DNA of 64,000 nucleotides from Urophycis tenuis (GCA_036785325.1 JAXIVH010000007.1:10923219-10987218), one strand, 5' to 3'; positions 10,361 to 22,801 are shown, counted from the stretch's first letter. The notes: a model not told the origin generated them from the letters alone. A program made the numbers and translations.

Positions 10361-10715
10361 CATCACAACATTTAGTTCAAAATTACTTCTAATTATTTAT
10401 AACAATTATTTCCTGAAGACATTGATTATTTTTTTAGAATAGCAAAATTCTGAACTTAAAATAGTTTGGTCACCATGCTGGTAAAGTCTCCACAAGTAAA
10501 CCAATCTGTTTTTCTACTGTACCTCTTAAAGTGATTCTGAAGGTGAGCTCTCCTATCCACCACTAGAGGTCAGTATTATCAAGTAGGTGTTGAACTATTT
10601 CATCAACATGTCTGGTCTTTGTGTCTTTAACAGCTGGTACCATAAAAAAAAATAAGCCTCATACTTGAGCTGAACACCAGATGGTTTCTCCTGTTGCTGT
10701 GAACCTGCTGTTGAG

Positions 10716-11209
10716 ATGGAAACCTGGCTGTGGATTATTACTGCTGCTCTTCTGTCTGGTGAGATGAACGACTCATGCTTCACAATACATAAAGGACTGA
10801 ATTACCAAACATGTTATTAATATTGGTTGTTGTTATTATTATCATTCTGTTGAGTTCTTTATGGTCCATGTCAATATAACACCTCCATTATGTTGACTTT
10901 TTCCAGGGCTGATAGCTGGGGAGTCCATCTCTCCTGATGAACAGGAAGTCAGTGGAAAAGAGGGACAATCTGTGAAGCTCAGATGCTCCTACGATACAAG
11001 TTCTGTTGATCCTTGGCTTTACTGGTACAGACATCATTCTAACCAGGCTCCTCAGTTTATACTCTGGAAAGGAGCAAGATCAGATAGTCATAGACAGAAT
11101 ATTCCTGACACTCGTTTTCAGTCTACAACATCCAGAACATCAACTGAACTCACCATAACACAGCTAACCCTGGCAGACTCAGCTCTCTACTACTGTGCTC
11201 TGAGGAGGG
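10716..11209 (+). CDS. TCR alpha/delta V gene, V-B copy 1
   Basis: Leader 10716-10758 (METWLWIITAALLSG, donor GTGAGA) and V exon 10907-11209 (acceptor TTTTTCCAG). The mature domain begins near GESISPDEQEV, with the first Cys in KLRCSYD, FR2 LYWYRHHSNQAPQFIL, FR3 TELTITQLTLADSA and the second Cys in LYYCALR. CDR1 (TSSVDPW) and CDR2 (WKGARSDSHRQN) differ from the other V-B copies while the frameworks are nearly identical. It looks usable, although its RSS heptamer has a last-base change. Confidence 0.93.
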
Positions 11210-11248
11210 CACAGTTATAGAAAGTGTAGAGGAGCCTTTACATAAACC
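11210..11248 (+). promoter_or_regulatory. RSS of V-B copy 1
   Basis: Heptamer CACAGTT (last base differs from consensus), 23-bp spacer, nonamer ACATAAACC (11240-11248; 8 of 9 match). Confidence 0.88.
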
Positions 11249-11754
11249 TGAAGACAATGATCTCCCTATTCTTCAAAAAGGAAGGGAAGTGGTAATCACA
11301 CCACAACTGTATCAGATGGATTGTGGCTCTTCATGGTTTGTCAGAGACACTGAGGTTACACCTGCTACTGATCCACTGTAGCAGGACCCACATGAGAAGG
11401 GAATTTAAATGCATGATCCCTCAGCTGTACCACTGAACACAAGAGTCAAACACAAATAGGTGCCCAAACCCAAAACACATCAGTTCCTCTGAGGATCCAG
11501 ATCCTGGTGGATATATTATCACAGATATATTAATAATATACATTGTTAGCCTATTGTGCTGAAAGCACCGTTGTTGTCTTGTGGTGTGGTATGAATAAAG
11601 TTTGAAAAGGGTGCTGTTTAAATAGTTGTTATCTCTGGTTTGGGTTTTGAGAGCCTCAGCTTGTGTCTCGGGGGTCTCCAAACCCACTGGAGGAACGCTT
11701 CACACTTCAGGCTTGCGCTCTGTCTGATTGGGATGTGTTTGTGGCGGACGCCAG

Positions 11755-12099
11755 TATCCGCAGATGTACAGTGACGACCCGGAACACGGCAAGGTCTTCA
11801 ACTGCATCCAGCGGGCGCACCAGAACACGTAAGAACACGCAGGAACACGCCCTGTTTCCTGGTGTGTGCTCACCACCCACCATCACGACACGGCCACGTC
11901 TGCCACCATGGCGACAAAAGTGAACATTAGCCTGGCGCCTCCTCATTGTGTGTGTTGCATACCCTCTGCAGCATGGAGATGTACCCCCAATACCTCTTCT
12001 GTCTGGCTGTAGGAGGCCTGCATGCTCCTGTAAGCTCCACCCTCTTCACTATTCACTCGTAAAACCTATGTCTTTTTAATCACCAAGAGATCAAAGTCC

Positions 12100-12147
<48 letters not shown>

Positions 12148-12533
12148 TCACTGCAGCGCCTGACCAGTGGTTTGGGGATGGTCTGGATAATTGGCCGAGA
12201 GGTGTACGCCTACGGCTATGGTACAGGAGGTACAGAACCAAGTGTTTGGTTATTGTTTTGCATGTACAACAGCATTAATAATCATGATTACTATTATATT
12301 GCTGCTACTTCAGCAAGACGAAGGGACGTGTTGTGTGCGTACATGTATGACGTCTGTCATTGTTGACCGTCAGCGATTGCTGTGTCTCTTCCCCACAAGA
12401 TCCCAAGAAAACGATGTGGGGAATCTTCGGGAACCTGGCCCTGCCGGGCATGATGCTGACCTCCCTGTGCTTTGGCTGCCACCTGCTGAACTGGAGTGGA
12501 CCTCGCTGCTTCCGCTCCAGGAGCTGCTGCTGA
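11755..12533 (+). pseudogene. mgst3-like: MGST3-like gene, 3' exons only, copy 1
   Basis: Four exons with GT/AG splice sites: 11755-11828, 11972-12029, 12157-12229 and 12400-12533 (stop TGA). They give about 112 residues with the MAPEG-family hallmarks of microsomal glutathione S-transferase 3: MYSDDPEHGKVFNCIQRAHQ, MEMYPQYLFCLAVGG, SGLGMVWIIGREVYAYGYG, and a C-terminus ending in a Cys pair. MGST3 is a roughly 150-residue, four-helix membrane enzyme of the ER that conjugates or reduces lipid hydroperoxides with glutathione. The first 40 or so residues (first membrane helix) have no exon upstream, where V-B lies, so this is called a 5'-truncated fragment. The frames and splice sites are nevertheless intact. 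A (TG)n tract precedes the third exon. Confidence 0.8.
12098..12147. repeat. (TG)n microsatellite
   Basis: Nearly pure TG dinucleotide tract in an MGST3-like intron, directly before the exon 3 acceptor. Confidence 0.95.
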
Positions 12534-12634
12534 GCACGTAGTGGCAACAGGTGTGCCGACCAACATGTCTGCTCTACCTACTCTGTTGGAGACGGACTCA
12601 CATTCTACAGTAAATAAAAACAAAAACCTAAAAA

Positions 12635-12635
<1 letters not shown>

Positions 12636-12692
<57 letters not shown>
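12636..12692. repeat. (AT)n microsatellite
   Basis: Uninterrupted TA/AT tract about 100 bp past the MGST3-like stop codon. The same tract follows copies 2 and 3. Confidence 0.95.
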
Positions 12693-12694
<2 letters not shown>

Positions 12695-14276
12695 TCTATA
12701 TATACTTTTGAATGTAATATTTTGAAGCTATAATTGCACTTTTTCCAAGGCAGAATGCAGCTTTGAGTCTGGGCTTGATGAGTGCATGTGTATAATCTGA
12801 CTGTATATCTGACAGGCAGCCACTGTCTGTAACACCTTGAAATGGGAGTGGAGTATAATCAATCATAATAATAAAAACAAAACACAGAGAAACTCGTCCT
12901 TCCTTCAGTTATCCATAGCCTTAACTAATCAATAATAATAATAATAATAATGCGTTCACCTAATGATCTTTATTCATCATTGGGACTAACCTCAAAGCCC
13001 TACAGACCAAAAAGGCAAAATGAGTCTGCTGGGTTTAGCCGTTCTGAAAGAGGAAGGCCCCTTTAAGTGTGATTATTTGTGAGGGCTAGTCAAATGCAGA
13101 GCAGTGGTATTCTGTCACCTGTGCTGACTGCAGTGAGACCGGCAGCGTCAGCCCGCCATTGTTCTCAGGCTGGTGAGGGAGTGGTTCCCTGGGTGGTTGA
13201 GTTTTTCGATTTGTCTTGTTTAAACAAGTCAATTTGTTGTTAGGCGTTTTGATGAAAGAAAACACCTATGCCAAAGGGTGTTTGTAATACAGGTTTCAGA
13301 ACCAGATTTAGGTTAACATAAACATGACCTCAGTAAGGAGTTAATAATTTACGATCAAACTTCTGCTGACATTACAATTTCCGAATTGTAGGCACTTGGC
13401 AACAGATAAAAGCTGAATTGCTACATAAAACAAAACTGTCTTAATAGTTGGTTATTATAGGCTGGCAATCTTTGGATTTTAAATATTACTTGCACTTGAT
13501 CCATAGATCCACACATCCATGATGCTTCCCATTATTTAAATGTAGGCGTCGGTTGAACAGCAAATGGTACATTTTTATAGTACAAATAAAAACTAACTTG
13601 CATATTTACAATAATGCCATTTTGTGTTTGTATTTCAAGCCTATTTTTTTATTTATTTAAAAGCTCCAGTCATTGTAACTTATCACTGCAAGACTGCATC
13701 AACTTGCAAACCTATGATTTATATCAGCTAGACAACATCTACCCACAGTTTACTTGTCATGAACCATAAGGCATCAATAACATACAGGATACATGAGTCC
13801 AACAAACCGGGTACCTCCCACTTTTTTGACACATCCGGGCATTTTTAGGTGAAACTACCCGGAAATATTTGAATGGGGGTCTTTACCCAAGTATTATATA
13901 TAGCCATTTATACCGATCTAATGCTATGGCCAGCTAACAGACCAGTTATACCAACTCTCTTCCAAGTCCTGACCGGTGTTGCTCTTTAGAAAAACTTAAA
14001 TTAATCGGCAATGTCAGATGTCCCTTCACGCTGGAATCTGGTCTCGGGGCGAACGAGACGAGTGGCCAGAGGTGGACTACGGGGACATATGGAACTACCT
14101 AAGCAATGAATGTATGAATCATGAATGAAGATGAGGGCACCAAAACAATCTATTTTCATTCAAGTCAAGTCACTTTTATTTTTATAGCGCATTTAACATG
14201 CAGAGTACAACCATGATAGCACTAGTGCTAGGTGGTGCAGGCTAACTCGGAGCTGAACTATGACATGTAATCACAG
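12693..14276. other. Cassette 1 spacer, left part
   Basis: Non-coding. Includes an (AAT)n run near 12930-12950 and the start of the shared spacer at 13588. No gene recognised. The same DNA follows MGST3 copies 2 and 3. Confidence 0.6.
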
Positions 14277-15752
14277 CAGAGGTGGGACCAAGTCACTGTT
14301 TGGCAAGTCCCAAGTAAGTCCCAAGTCTTAGCAGTCAAGTCCAAGTCAAGTCCCAAGTGAAGACAGAGAAGGGCAAGTCGAGTCCAATTCCAAGTAACAC
14401 CAAAGCCAAGTCGAGTCCAAGTCCAAGTCCCAAGCTTCTTCGAGTCCTGTACAAGTCATCATGTACTCTTCACTTAATAATGCCATTATCAGACTAACGA
14501 TCACAATTTCAACATATCAACCTAATCTTCAGTATTTTTTTATACATACAGATTATGCATAATTTATATATCTGTATATACGCATGCGCCCAAAGACCTT
14601 CAAAGTATTGTGTGTGAATGGTGGGTTAGAAATGTATGAGCACGGAAGGCACCACTGTCATCCTAAAGTTGGTAAAGCGCCTTGACTAGTGAGGCATGAA
14701 CTGTGTGGATGCATGTAACTGGCATTGATGCTTTAGTGGTATGGACGCCATCTAGTCTGCGTGCCGACTAACGTTGTTCTTCGTTGACTCATGTATTCAT
14801 TTGAAATAGGAAACGCTCGAGTGACATCTAGTGGCCAAATGTTGGTATCCTGCACTAACATTACTCTAATCTCTAATACTGTATTGGAAACGAATGGATA
14901 GCTACAAGTTACTCAGCACAGCTGCAAATATATAGTGTTTTCCAAATTGCGGCGTCCACTGTAAGGATGAGTAATTTGGCTGATGGCATTTACTAGGCCA
15001 CAGATTTTCCTGCAAACAACGTAATCTGTCTGCCAGTGGCGACTCATGAAGGAAGCCAAAGGAATATGATTACAACAAATGGTGACAAGAATAGTCGTAA
15101 AGCTACATTGAATTGTAAATTTAGAATTTAGTAAATGTAAATATTTTACGTGTTTATATAATCTACTATGTTGACTGTGTAGCCTACGTGTATTTTCACC
15201 CGTGACTGAAAAAAAGGGAAAAAATAGCTGGGTCGCACGTAGCCTAAAGCTGACTCTGACGTTCCTGGTCCAGATTTACCACGGGGAAAATAGTTTACTT
15301 CAGGCCTACGAACATTATCAGACCAGGATATAGGCTAGTACACTTGGCAAAATAGGACCATCGTGGCTGTGAAAAGTGTGTGATTTAGGCTATTTTGTTT
15401 CTCATGCAGACCGCATGCTCGACTTCTGTAACATGTCTCTACAGGTATCGGCCAGCAGAATCTGCCCGCCCGTCCCGCTTTTTTAGTTTGTTTCTTTGTT
15501 TTTCTCGCGGAAGTGAATGAGTCTCTGGGGTGTATTGGTCCACGATCAGGAAATTTATTTTTTGACTGGAGACATGTCAAGTCATTACAAGTCAAAGAGG
15601 CAAAGTCCGATTCAAGTCTCAAGTGAATAGTATTCAAGTCCAAGTCGAGTCGCAAGTTATGGCGAATTTCATCAAGTCGAGTCTGAAGTCATTAAAATAA
15701 TGACTCGAGTCTGACTCGAGTCCAAGTCATGTGACTCGAGTCCACATGTCTG
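14277..15752. mobile_element. hAT-type non-autonomous transposon
   Basis: 1,476-bp insertion flanked by the 8-bp duplication AATCACAG (14269-14276 and 15753-15760). It begins CAGAGGTGGGAC and ends with the imperfect inverse CACATGTCTG. The ends are rich in CAAGTC/GAGTC motifs. The homologous site at 3089-3100 is empty. No transposase was recognised; a 106-codon minus-strand frame inside shows no known motif. Confidence 0.85.
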
Positions 15753-17588
15753 AATCACAGCTCCTAGTAGTTCACAAAGTTTCATTCATTCCTTCATTAT
15801 TTTAGATTAGACATCTTTAACATCGAACATCAACTGATTTTAGCTAGCATGACTGACTGACTGACTTTAGCTACTAAACTGTAACGAAGTGTTTGCCGCA
15901 GACGTAAACAAATGTAGACGCCGGGTCCCACAGCCTCCCATCGGGATTCTCTCTTCCCATTGCCTGGAGCCACAAACCCCTTCTTTTCCCTTCCCTTTCT
16001 TTTTGTGGCAACATACTAAATCGCAAATCCTCATTTTTTGTTGTTAGCATTGTGAAATACAACACAGCAGCTTTTAGGGATGGTGCCTGCTCATGGAAAT
16101 AGCCTACTGTTCTATCAACAGTAATAGCAGAGTGCCTACTTCCTTCACCTAAAAGAGGGCGTGGACGTTCTGGGACTCATTAGCATATCGCTGGTGACGA
16201 GACGCTGGACTCATCTATGCATGGATTATTGGAATATAATACAAATTAATGATGGGGCCCATCATGTTTTCATGAATATTCAACCATAATTAATAAGAGT
16301 CCCTGATAATATTGACAGAACAAATCACTAAACACAAATAATGATCTATCACAACATGAATTGAGACTTGGCTCCTGGATGCCAGACAATGCCATTACTT
16401 TGGAAGCACCTCACACAACACTGGCCAGTACAGGCCACCGTAGCCTCTGCTGCGTCGCAATGTTTTACTTGAACAACACACCTGCCCCGAAGCAAGGGAT
16501 AATAGAGGCAGCAGGTGCGAAAAGGTCATCTGCGATTTCATGCGAAAGGTAGAAGGTAGGTGTTACAAGACAGATCTATTCTAACATATGTAAGAACAAC
16601 AAAGAAATAGTCCATTCTGACTGTGCCATGCAAAGCGAGGTCTTCGGTTCCTTGTTTACATCGCAGGTTGTTGTTGATTCGTCACAACGTGGTTGTCAAA
16701 TACGTTGACGCGACACCGCTTACGATTTAACGTACGCGTTACCAGTGGTACATAGATAGTTACAATGTTTATTGCGAATTACTGGTGCAACCAAATTGAA
16801 TAAACTGATAGTTTGAAAGTAACTAGTGGATATTGAAGACTGAGAAAGGACTTTGCGCACAGACTTACAAATTACAAACAAACTATGACTATGACTGGGT
16901 GTTTTGTTCGACAGAGCAGTAAACTTTGGTCAGCTCGGGGGTAAAATGTTAAGACTTTAAATGGCAGCCTTTGAATATTTCCTGAACATTAATTCATTTA
17001 TGTTCCGTTTTTGGTACTCAATCTTATAGTCTTCATCACCTGTATATTAAATCTAGCTGACTACTAAATGCAGTAGAAATGTAAAGGAATGCTGTAACAC
17101 TGCATGGACACCAGAGAAGCGGAAAGGTTGGTACGGTCAACTAAGCTACATTTTCAAAGTTTCAATTTCCATCTGAGCTGCCATGACACCGTAACCACCA
17201 CTGGACGTTCCTACGCACCCTGAGGCTCTGAAGACTTCTCAGAACAGCATGTCTGAGTCACACTGGTGGACCTCTGGGAGACCAGCCTGCCGTCGGAGGT
17301 GGAGAAGGGGCACCGCGGAGGTGATGGCTGGGGTCCCGACGCAAAACGGACAGCAGGGAGTCCAGGGGGGAGCTGAGCCTGAGATCCTGGAGGGCTACAA
17401 GTGGAGGTGGAGGATGAGAAGAAATGACCTGTGTTTTTTCGAATGGCGGGTCATGACTTAAGAAGGTCGCAGCAGATCTAGGAACTGATTGAACTGTTGA
17501 ACATTTTCATGATCTAGATCAGACTCAAACTGGATTGCAGCAGCTGAGCCGGAATATTCAAATATTCTTAAAGTGATAAACATCTTGA
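15753..17588. other. Cassette 1 spacer, middle part
   Basis: Continues the spacer homologous to 3093-4914. Contains the THAP-like relic and no other recognisable gene. Confidence 0.55.
15860..16090 (-). pseudogene. THAP-type zinc-finger relic, cassette 1
   Basis: Copy of the relic at 3190-3420, with the same VYVCGKHF end and the same frame break upstream of the Trp-containing part. Confidence 0.4.
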
Positions 17589-17673
17589 AGTGATTCTGAA
17601 GGAGAGATCTCCTATTGACCACTAGAGGTCAGTAAAACCTGTTGATTGCTCATATTGAGTAAGTTTTAACAGA
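17589..17673 (+). pseudogene. V-gene 5' relic, cassette 1
   Basis: Copy of 4915-5000: V upstream block joined to the first bases of a psiV-like exon, without a leader exon. Confidence 0.5.
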
Positions 17674-17954
17674 CCAGTGTAGCGCCCCCAGCCTATATAT
17701 GTGGTACTGTTAGTGAGGCCCTGAGTTCTTACTCTCCAAGATTAATTAAATAAACTTGTTGTGAATTATACTTTGAATATTATAACTGTAGTTACTGCAA
17801 GTAAAACTCTTGAAACAGTGTTGTTTATCCTCAACCTAGACTAAATTAACTGCAATAACCCTCGTACTACACAGTAATGCATTAAAACATGAATCTCCAC
17901 ACTGAACACATGACCCTTGGTGCGGTTACAACAGGGGTGCAGACGTGATTACGA

Positions 17955-18074
17955 CAGATTTAACAGAAACGCTATGTTATCACAGTCGGGGACTCTGACT
18001 CAACATAGCGAATAATGTGCGATGTTGAGTCGGGGTCCCCGACCGTGACCGTTGAGTCGGAGTCGTTAAATCTG
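17955..18074. repeat. Foldback element, cassette 1
   Basis: Same CAGATTTAAC/GTTAAATCTG arms and inner GACTCAACAT stem as in cassette 0. Confidence 0.6.
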
Positions 18075-18177
18075 GTGTTTTTTGTAGGCTATTACATTAT
18101 TGCTTTTTGTAGAAATATATACACGTGTAAGCCATACATTATTTGGAAACATTGAGATCTAGTAAATCATAACAATA

Positions 18178-19500
18178 ATCCTTTTTCCATCCAATATAAT
18201 AAAGTCGCTTTAAAATAATGCGCATTACAAAGTTGATGCGACACATGTGATGGAAAAGCGGTTAAGTCGCTTCAACGCTAGCTTTGTCGACTTAATTTAT
18301 GTCGCTGTTCAGAGGTGGATTGGCGAGAGATAATTCGACATAAATCAGATGGAAAACGGTTAAAGCGACGTAGGAAGTTTGCACATGCGCAGTGCTGTGT
18401 TATTATATGCGCGAGAATTCGAATGTTGTGATTTTGTGTCTCACAATTACATAATTTACCTCAGTGAGTGTCACTCATCGGTTTTGCAGAGACTAGTAGC
18501 CTACAATGGAGAGACAAAGCTGGTCGAGAGCGGAAACCCTGACTTTTATAAGAGTTTTGGGGGATTTGGATGCGCTGTCAGCCCTCGATGGGAAGAGACA
18601 GCGTAATTGCGCCGTACAGCTGTGTAGGTAGTAATAGTAAATGTTGGAGTGTTAATCTGAGCACATACTGTATGGTCCCACTTGATTTCAGTGTTATAAT
18701 AACGATGTGAATATAAATGTATTTGTAAAGCAAAAGGACAGGGATTGGATGGCATAATAAATAAATCACGCCTATCTGGGGAATGCGATGACGTACATCA
18801 TTCCTATAGGCTATTTGTTGGGCCTCCTCTGCCGATGGCAATTTAATGAATCGGTGTAGGCTACCACCGAAGACAACACTCGGCACAAGCTGTACACACA
18901 TCTGTGAACAGTAGTGATGCTGACACCGAACTTCCCGGCTACGACTCGGTATTCGCTACAGCTACCTAACTTGTACAGTGCTATGGCCACCCGTTTATCT
19001 GTAGATACAGCTGTTCTCCTGCTTGTTGGGTCTGGCCTCATATGTGGCTCTACAAGAACACATAACTCTTGAAACAAAGTTTTGTTCACACAGAAATAAG
19101 TCATAAACTGACGGTCAGTAAAGGATGACACGTCCACCTCCCACCATAAACTACTCCTTTGGTGCTGCCAGATTACAGGCGATCTGCGACTGCGACGAGT
19201 CATCAGGACAGTCATTACGTTCGCGAGTCGCATTCTCCGGGTCACCATCCTTCGTCTGATGACAATTATAGCGGATATTATGTTAATTATTAAAAACACG
19301 ACACGTATGTTCTCCATTTTGTTTAGTTGAACCGGTAACCAAGGCTATTCTCACGCGCGATAAAGTCTATTTTGCCTTTGACACAAACGTTCTAAAAGAG
19401 CGACGCAGTGGATGGAAAATGGTTTTGGTGCGTCTAGTGTCGCTTTAAATTAAATCGACATCGGGCATAAGTCGCTTCAGAATTGGATGGAAAAAGGACT
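18178..19500 (-). mobile_element. PIF/Harbinger transposon, internally deleted
   Basis: About 1.3 kb inserted between AAATCA and ATAGACATCTG relative to cassettes 0 and 2. The ends are inverted: left TCCTTTTTCCATCCAAT, right ATTGGATGGAAAAAGGA. GTCGCTT-type motifs recur near both ends. The family is set by the transposase fragment inside. The target duplication is ambiguous (possibly ATA). Confidence 0.75.
18770..19317 (-). pseudogene. Harbinger (HARBI1-like) transposase, N-terminal part
   Basis: The minus-strand frame 18811-19317 reads WWEVDVSSFTDRQFMTYFCV, then KRVAIALYKLGS, YRVVAGKFGVSITTVHRCV. These are the N-terminal helical and helix-turn-helix-like regions of PIF/Harbinger transposases. 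After a frameshift the next conserved block (FIKLPSAEEAQQIAYRN, HRIPQIGV) appears in the frame ending at 18578. The DDE catalytic region that should follow is absent. The product cannot be catalytically active. Confidence 0.75.
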
Positions 19501-19567
19501 ATAGACATCTGTAGACAGCTGCTACAAGTGGCAGCCTCAGCCATTTGTAGCCATTTGGGGCCATTTG

Positions 19568-19707
19568 GTGGTCATGGCCCCACAGGAGTCAGGCCTGTGG
19601 TGGTCACGGCCCCACTGGAGTCAGGCCTGTGGTGGTCACGGCCCCACTGGAGTCAGGCCTGTGGTGGTCATGGCCCCGCAGGAGTCAGGCCTGTGGTGGT
19701 CACGGCC
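19568..19707. repeat. 32-bp minisatellite, cassette 1, left part
   Basis: About four 32-bp units of the same family as 5568-6376, cut off by the insertion that follows. Confidence 0.9.
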
Positions 19708-20537
19708 AGGCGCGTAGAATACGGTGGGGACGGTGGGGACACGTACCTACCAGTTTTCGTCATGAGTCATTTTGTACCCACCACTTTTTATGAAAGAATC
19801 CCCCGTGTGGGACTCGCACCGGTGTCTTTCACCACTACGTCAGTAAATGCAGTCTGAGTTACGTCAAGCTCAACAAAGACAGATTAACTCTACTCTTACA
19901 AGTCGCTTTAGTATGACAGGGTCTCGAGCGGACTTTTCACGCGGTCGTTAGCGGAGTGGTAGTGGTATGACAAGATGCCATAGTGCGTTGAGTAATGGTG
20001 CTCCCTGACTCATCCCAAAAACAACAGTCAACAAAGTGAACGTAATGAAACAGTGAAATGTAGCCCAACATGTCCTGAACATTCGCCTCCAAACCCTATC
20101 TAATAGCAATAAAATGTAATGACACAGAATGCCAGAATGTCGCAATGCATTCTGGGAAACACTCCCCCAACACGTTACAATATCCACGATTTCCTCAGGC
20201 AAGTACAACAAGTTGAACTGATAATACAAAAAAACACAAAAGCATTAACCTAATTTACACAAAATAGAAACAACATTTAATTTTATTTGTGTCCGATGAC
20301 GAGAGAGAGACGGAGAGAGAGCTAGCACTTTGGTACAGAGACATAGAGTAACAATAACAGAGAGCGAGCGCCGGTCTCGATAAAGCCGTTAATCAGAGAA
20401 ATGAAACGTTATTTCCCGATTGTTTCACAGCGGTTACATTCAGCAGGTAGACACGGCCATGAACTGCATCTATCTGAATCACATTATCCAATGAAAAGTA
20501 TTAGAGCTCTGTGCGTGAGCATAGTCAAGACATCGCA

Positions 20538-20608
<71 letters not shown>

Positions 20609-20773
20609 GCGTGTGTGTGTGTCATCATCACATTTTTGTATACATTTTTATTAATTAACATGACCTGCGCGAAAGGGGGAAAAACTGAATGCGCGTCATT
20701 GTACCCAGCACTTCTGAAAATGCACTTCTGAATGCGTCTCTGTCCCCAGCACATTTCAAACCAAACCTACGCC
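19708..20773. mobile_element. Unclassified insertion in the minisatellite
   Basis: About 1.07 kb that interrupts the 32-bp array, which resumes at 20774. The ends are only weakly inverted (left GGCGCGTAG, right CTACGCC), so a DNA transposon is likely but unproved. It contains a long (TG)n tract at about 20539-20621. No transposase recognised. Confidence 0.45.
20539..20621. repeat. (TG)n microsatellite
   Basis: Long TG dinucleotide tract with a few GC interruptions at its right end. Confidence 0.95.
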
Positions 20774-21075
20774 CATGGTCACGGCCCCACTGGAGTCATG
20801 CCTGTGGTGGTCATGGCCCCACAGGAGTCAGGCCTGTGGTGGTCACGGCCCCACTGGAGTCATGCCTGTGGTGGTCATGGCCCCACAGGAGTCAGGCCTG
20901 TGGTGGTCATGGCCCCACAGGAGTCAGGCCTGTGGTGGTCATGGCCCCGCAGGAGTCAGGCCTGTGGTGGTCACGGCCCCACAGGAGTCAGGCCTGTGGT
21001 GGTCACGGCCCTGCAGGAGTCAGGCCTGTGGTGGTCATGGCCCCACAGGAGTCAGGCCTGTGGTGGTCATGGCCC
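20774..21075. repeat. 32-bp minisatellite, cassette 1, right part
   Basis: About nine and a half 32-bp units. Ends in GGCCCGAGGAGCC, the same terminal variant as in the other arrays. Confidence 0.93.
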
Positions 21076-21415
21076 GAGGAGCCGTGGTGGGCCTCCCGCA
21101 TTTTCATTTCTGAAAGCTGGCAACCCTAATAAGGAGCTGGAAGGAAAGAAGACGACACACACACACTGCTGCAATTGAATTCTACTAGTACTGACATAGC
21201 ATTACGTTAAGCTAAGTTAACGTTACATCAACACAATAAAGATAGCTCTCTTCCTACACTTTAACATTATGTGTTTACAAATTTGAACGTGAAATAATAC
21301 ATCCTGAAGACGGAGAGGAGAAAATAAAACTTACGAGTTGCTCCTGCTTCTTCTTTTCCAACTACTCGTCTTGTGGTCGCAGCTTGATGATGTATATGAC
21401 ACTCCGCTACGCTAC
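21076..21415. other. Spacer between minisatellite and 30-bp array
   Basis: Non-coding and conserved in cassettes 1-3. Nothing recognisable. Confidence 0.5.
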
Positions 21416-21560
21416 GCCCCCTTAGTTCCCGATGCCGTTCAGTATGACAGCTTTTTTACTGATGACGTTCAATGTGATTATTTTTTATCCTGATGCTGTT
21501 CAATGTGAGAAGTTTTTTTATGAGGCCTTTTAGTCCGATGATTTTTTTTTTATGAGGCTG
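21416..21560. repeat. Degenerate ~30-bp repeat array, cassette 1
   Basis: Four to five imperfect units around GATGCCGTTCAGTATGACA followed by a T-run. Units differ by point changes and T-run length. Confidence 0.7.
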
Positions 21561-21863
21561 TTATGTGCGAGTGTGACAGAGGTTTTCCTGAGACCTGATA
21601 CCTTTTCATCTGAGGTCTGACGCTGAAGCCTAATCCTGAGGATGTCCTAAAATGTACACCGTACTCTAGCCATATTATCAGGAATCTGTTTTTCAACTCT
21701 CCTATCAACCACTAGAGGTCAGTATTATCAAGTAGGTGTCTAACTATTTCATCAACATGTCTGGTCTTTGTGTCTTTAACAGCTGGTACCATGAAGAGAA
21801 TAAGCCTCATACTTGAGCTGAACATCAGATGGTTTCTCCTGTTGCTGTGAACCTGCTGTTGAG

Positions 21864-21906
21864 ATGGAAACCTGGCTGTGGATTATTACTGCTGCTCTTC
21901 CATCTG
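21864..21906 (+). pseudogene. Orphan V-C leader exon, cassette 1
   Basis: Same leader (METWLWIITAALPSG), same donor and the same loss of the V exon as at 8444-8486. The break lies near 22023. Confidence 0.8.
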
Positions 21907-22038
21907 GTGAGATGAACATCTCATGCTTCACACTACATAAAGCACTGAATTACCAAACATGTTATTAATATTGGTTGTTGTTATTATTATTCTGTTGAGT
22001 TCTTTATGGTCCATGTTAATATAACCTTCAGCCTTTTT

Positions 22039-22319
22039 TGTCACAGTGTCAAATAACGCCGTGTGCCCGGTGAGCTGGTCTGGATTCACACACACAAAAC
22101 TGTTTCCAAAATATAGTTCCTTTATTTTCCAAAGACAGCAAACAAGGTTCAAACAGTCATGAAAGAGTCTGTTTGAACCATAACAAGCATTTCATCTGCC
22201 AAAATGCCTGACAAACATGCAAGACTGAAAGTATATAAGGCACATGCATAAATAACTAAAATGCCAGATAACTAAAACATACACTCCAATATATAAATAA
22301 TATTATCTAGGACATAACA
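22039..22319 (-). repeat. LTR-like block, cassette 1
   Basis: Copy of 8619-9007 with an internal deletion of about 108 bp. Confidence 0.35.
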
Positions 22320-22801
22320 AAGATATGCCCATTCATACAAACTTCAGGGTTTGGACCAAAATGGCCACCACAACCTAATGGGCTACATCATGTTAGGAAC
22401 CACCAACAGCTCCCTGAACCATGATAGAATGTAGAAATGACCCACGTTTTATCAACACATGAACACTTAGATGACATTTCATCTTACAACTGTAGAATAT
22501 GATAACACAACCATTTTTTCTCTTCAATAACGTTTGAAAAAACTCTTTAGAAAGTTGTTCATGATTAAATGTGCCGAAAACCAAGATTAAGTTTGGAATC
22601 ATGAAGTGAAAAAGAAAACCATTCCTGCACATCTGGTCCATTTAGTGATGTAATGTTGAGACTCTCCTCCTCCTCTAGGGGACAGTATTAACCCAGAGGT
22701 GGAGGACTATCGCTTTGACATGTTTGACCTTTGTTTCACCGACAACTTTCACCGTGAAGAGAACACAAGCAGCAGCTATCTTTCCCAACCCTGCTGTAGA
22801 C

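Noticed and set aside
11663..11946. ORFs in other frames over the MGST3-like exons, and similar ones at 25814-26097 and 44578-44937
   Set aside because: The correct frame is given by the spliced MGST3 exons; these read introns and wrong frames.
12496..12711. ORF ending in IYIYIYIY
   Set aside because: Translation of the last MGST3 exon in a wrong frame into the (AT)n tract.
17249..17461. 70-codon ORF starting MSESHWWTSGRP, repeated in spacers
   Set aside because: It is broken by a stop in cassette 0 (near 4723), shows no domain, and lies in DNA otherwise behaving as non-coding spacer.
20401..20754. ORFs of CVCVCV and HTHTHT repeats
   Set aside because: Translations of the (TG)n microsatellite.
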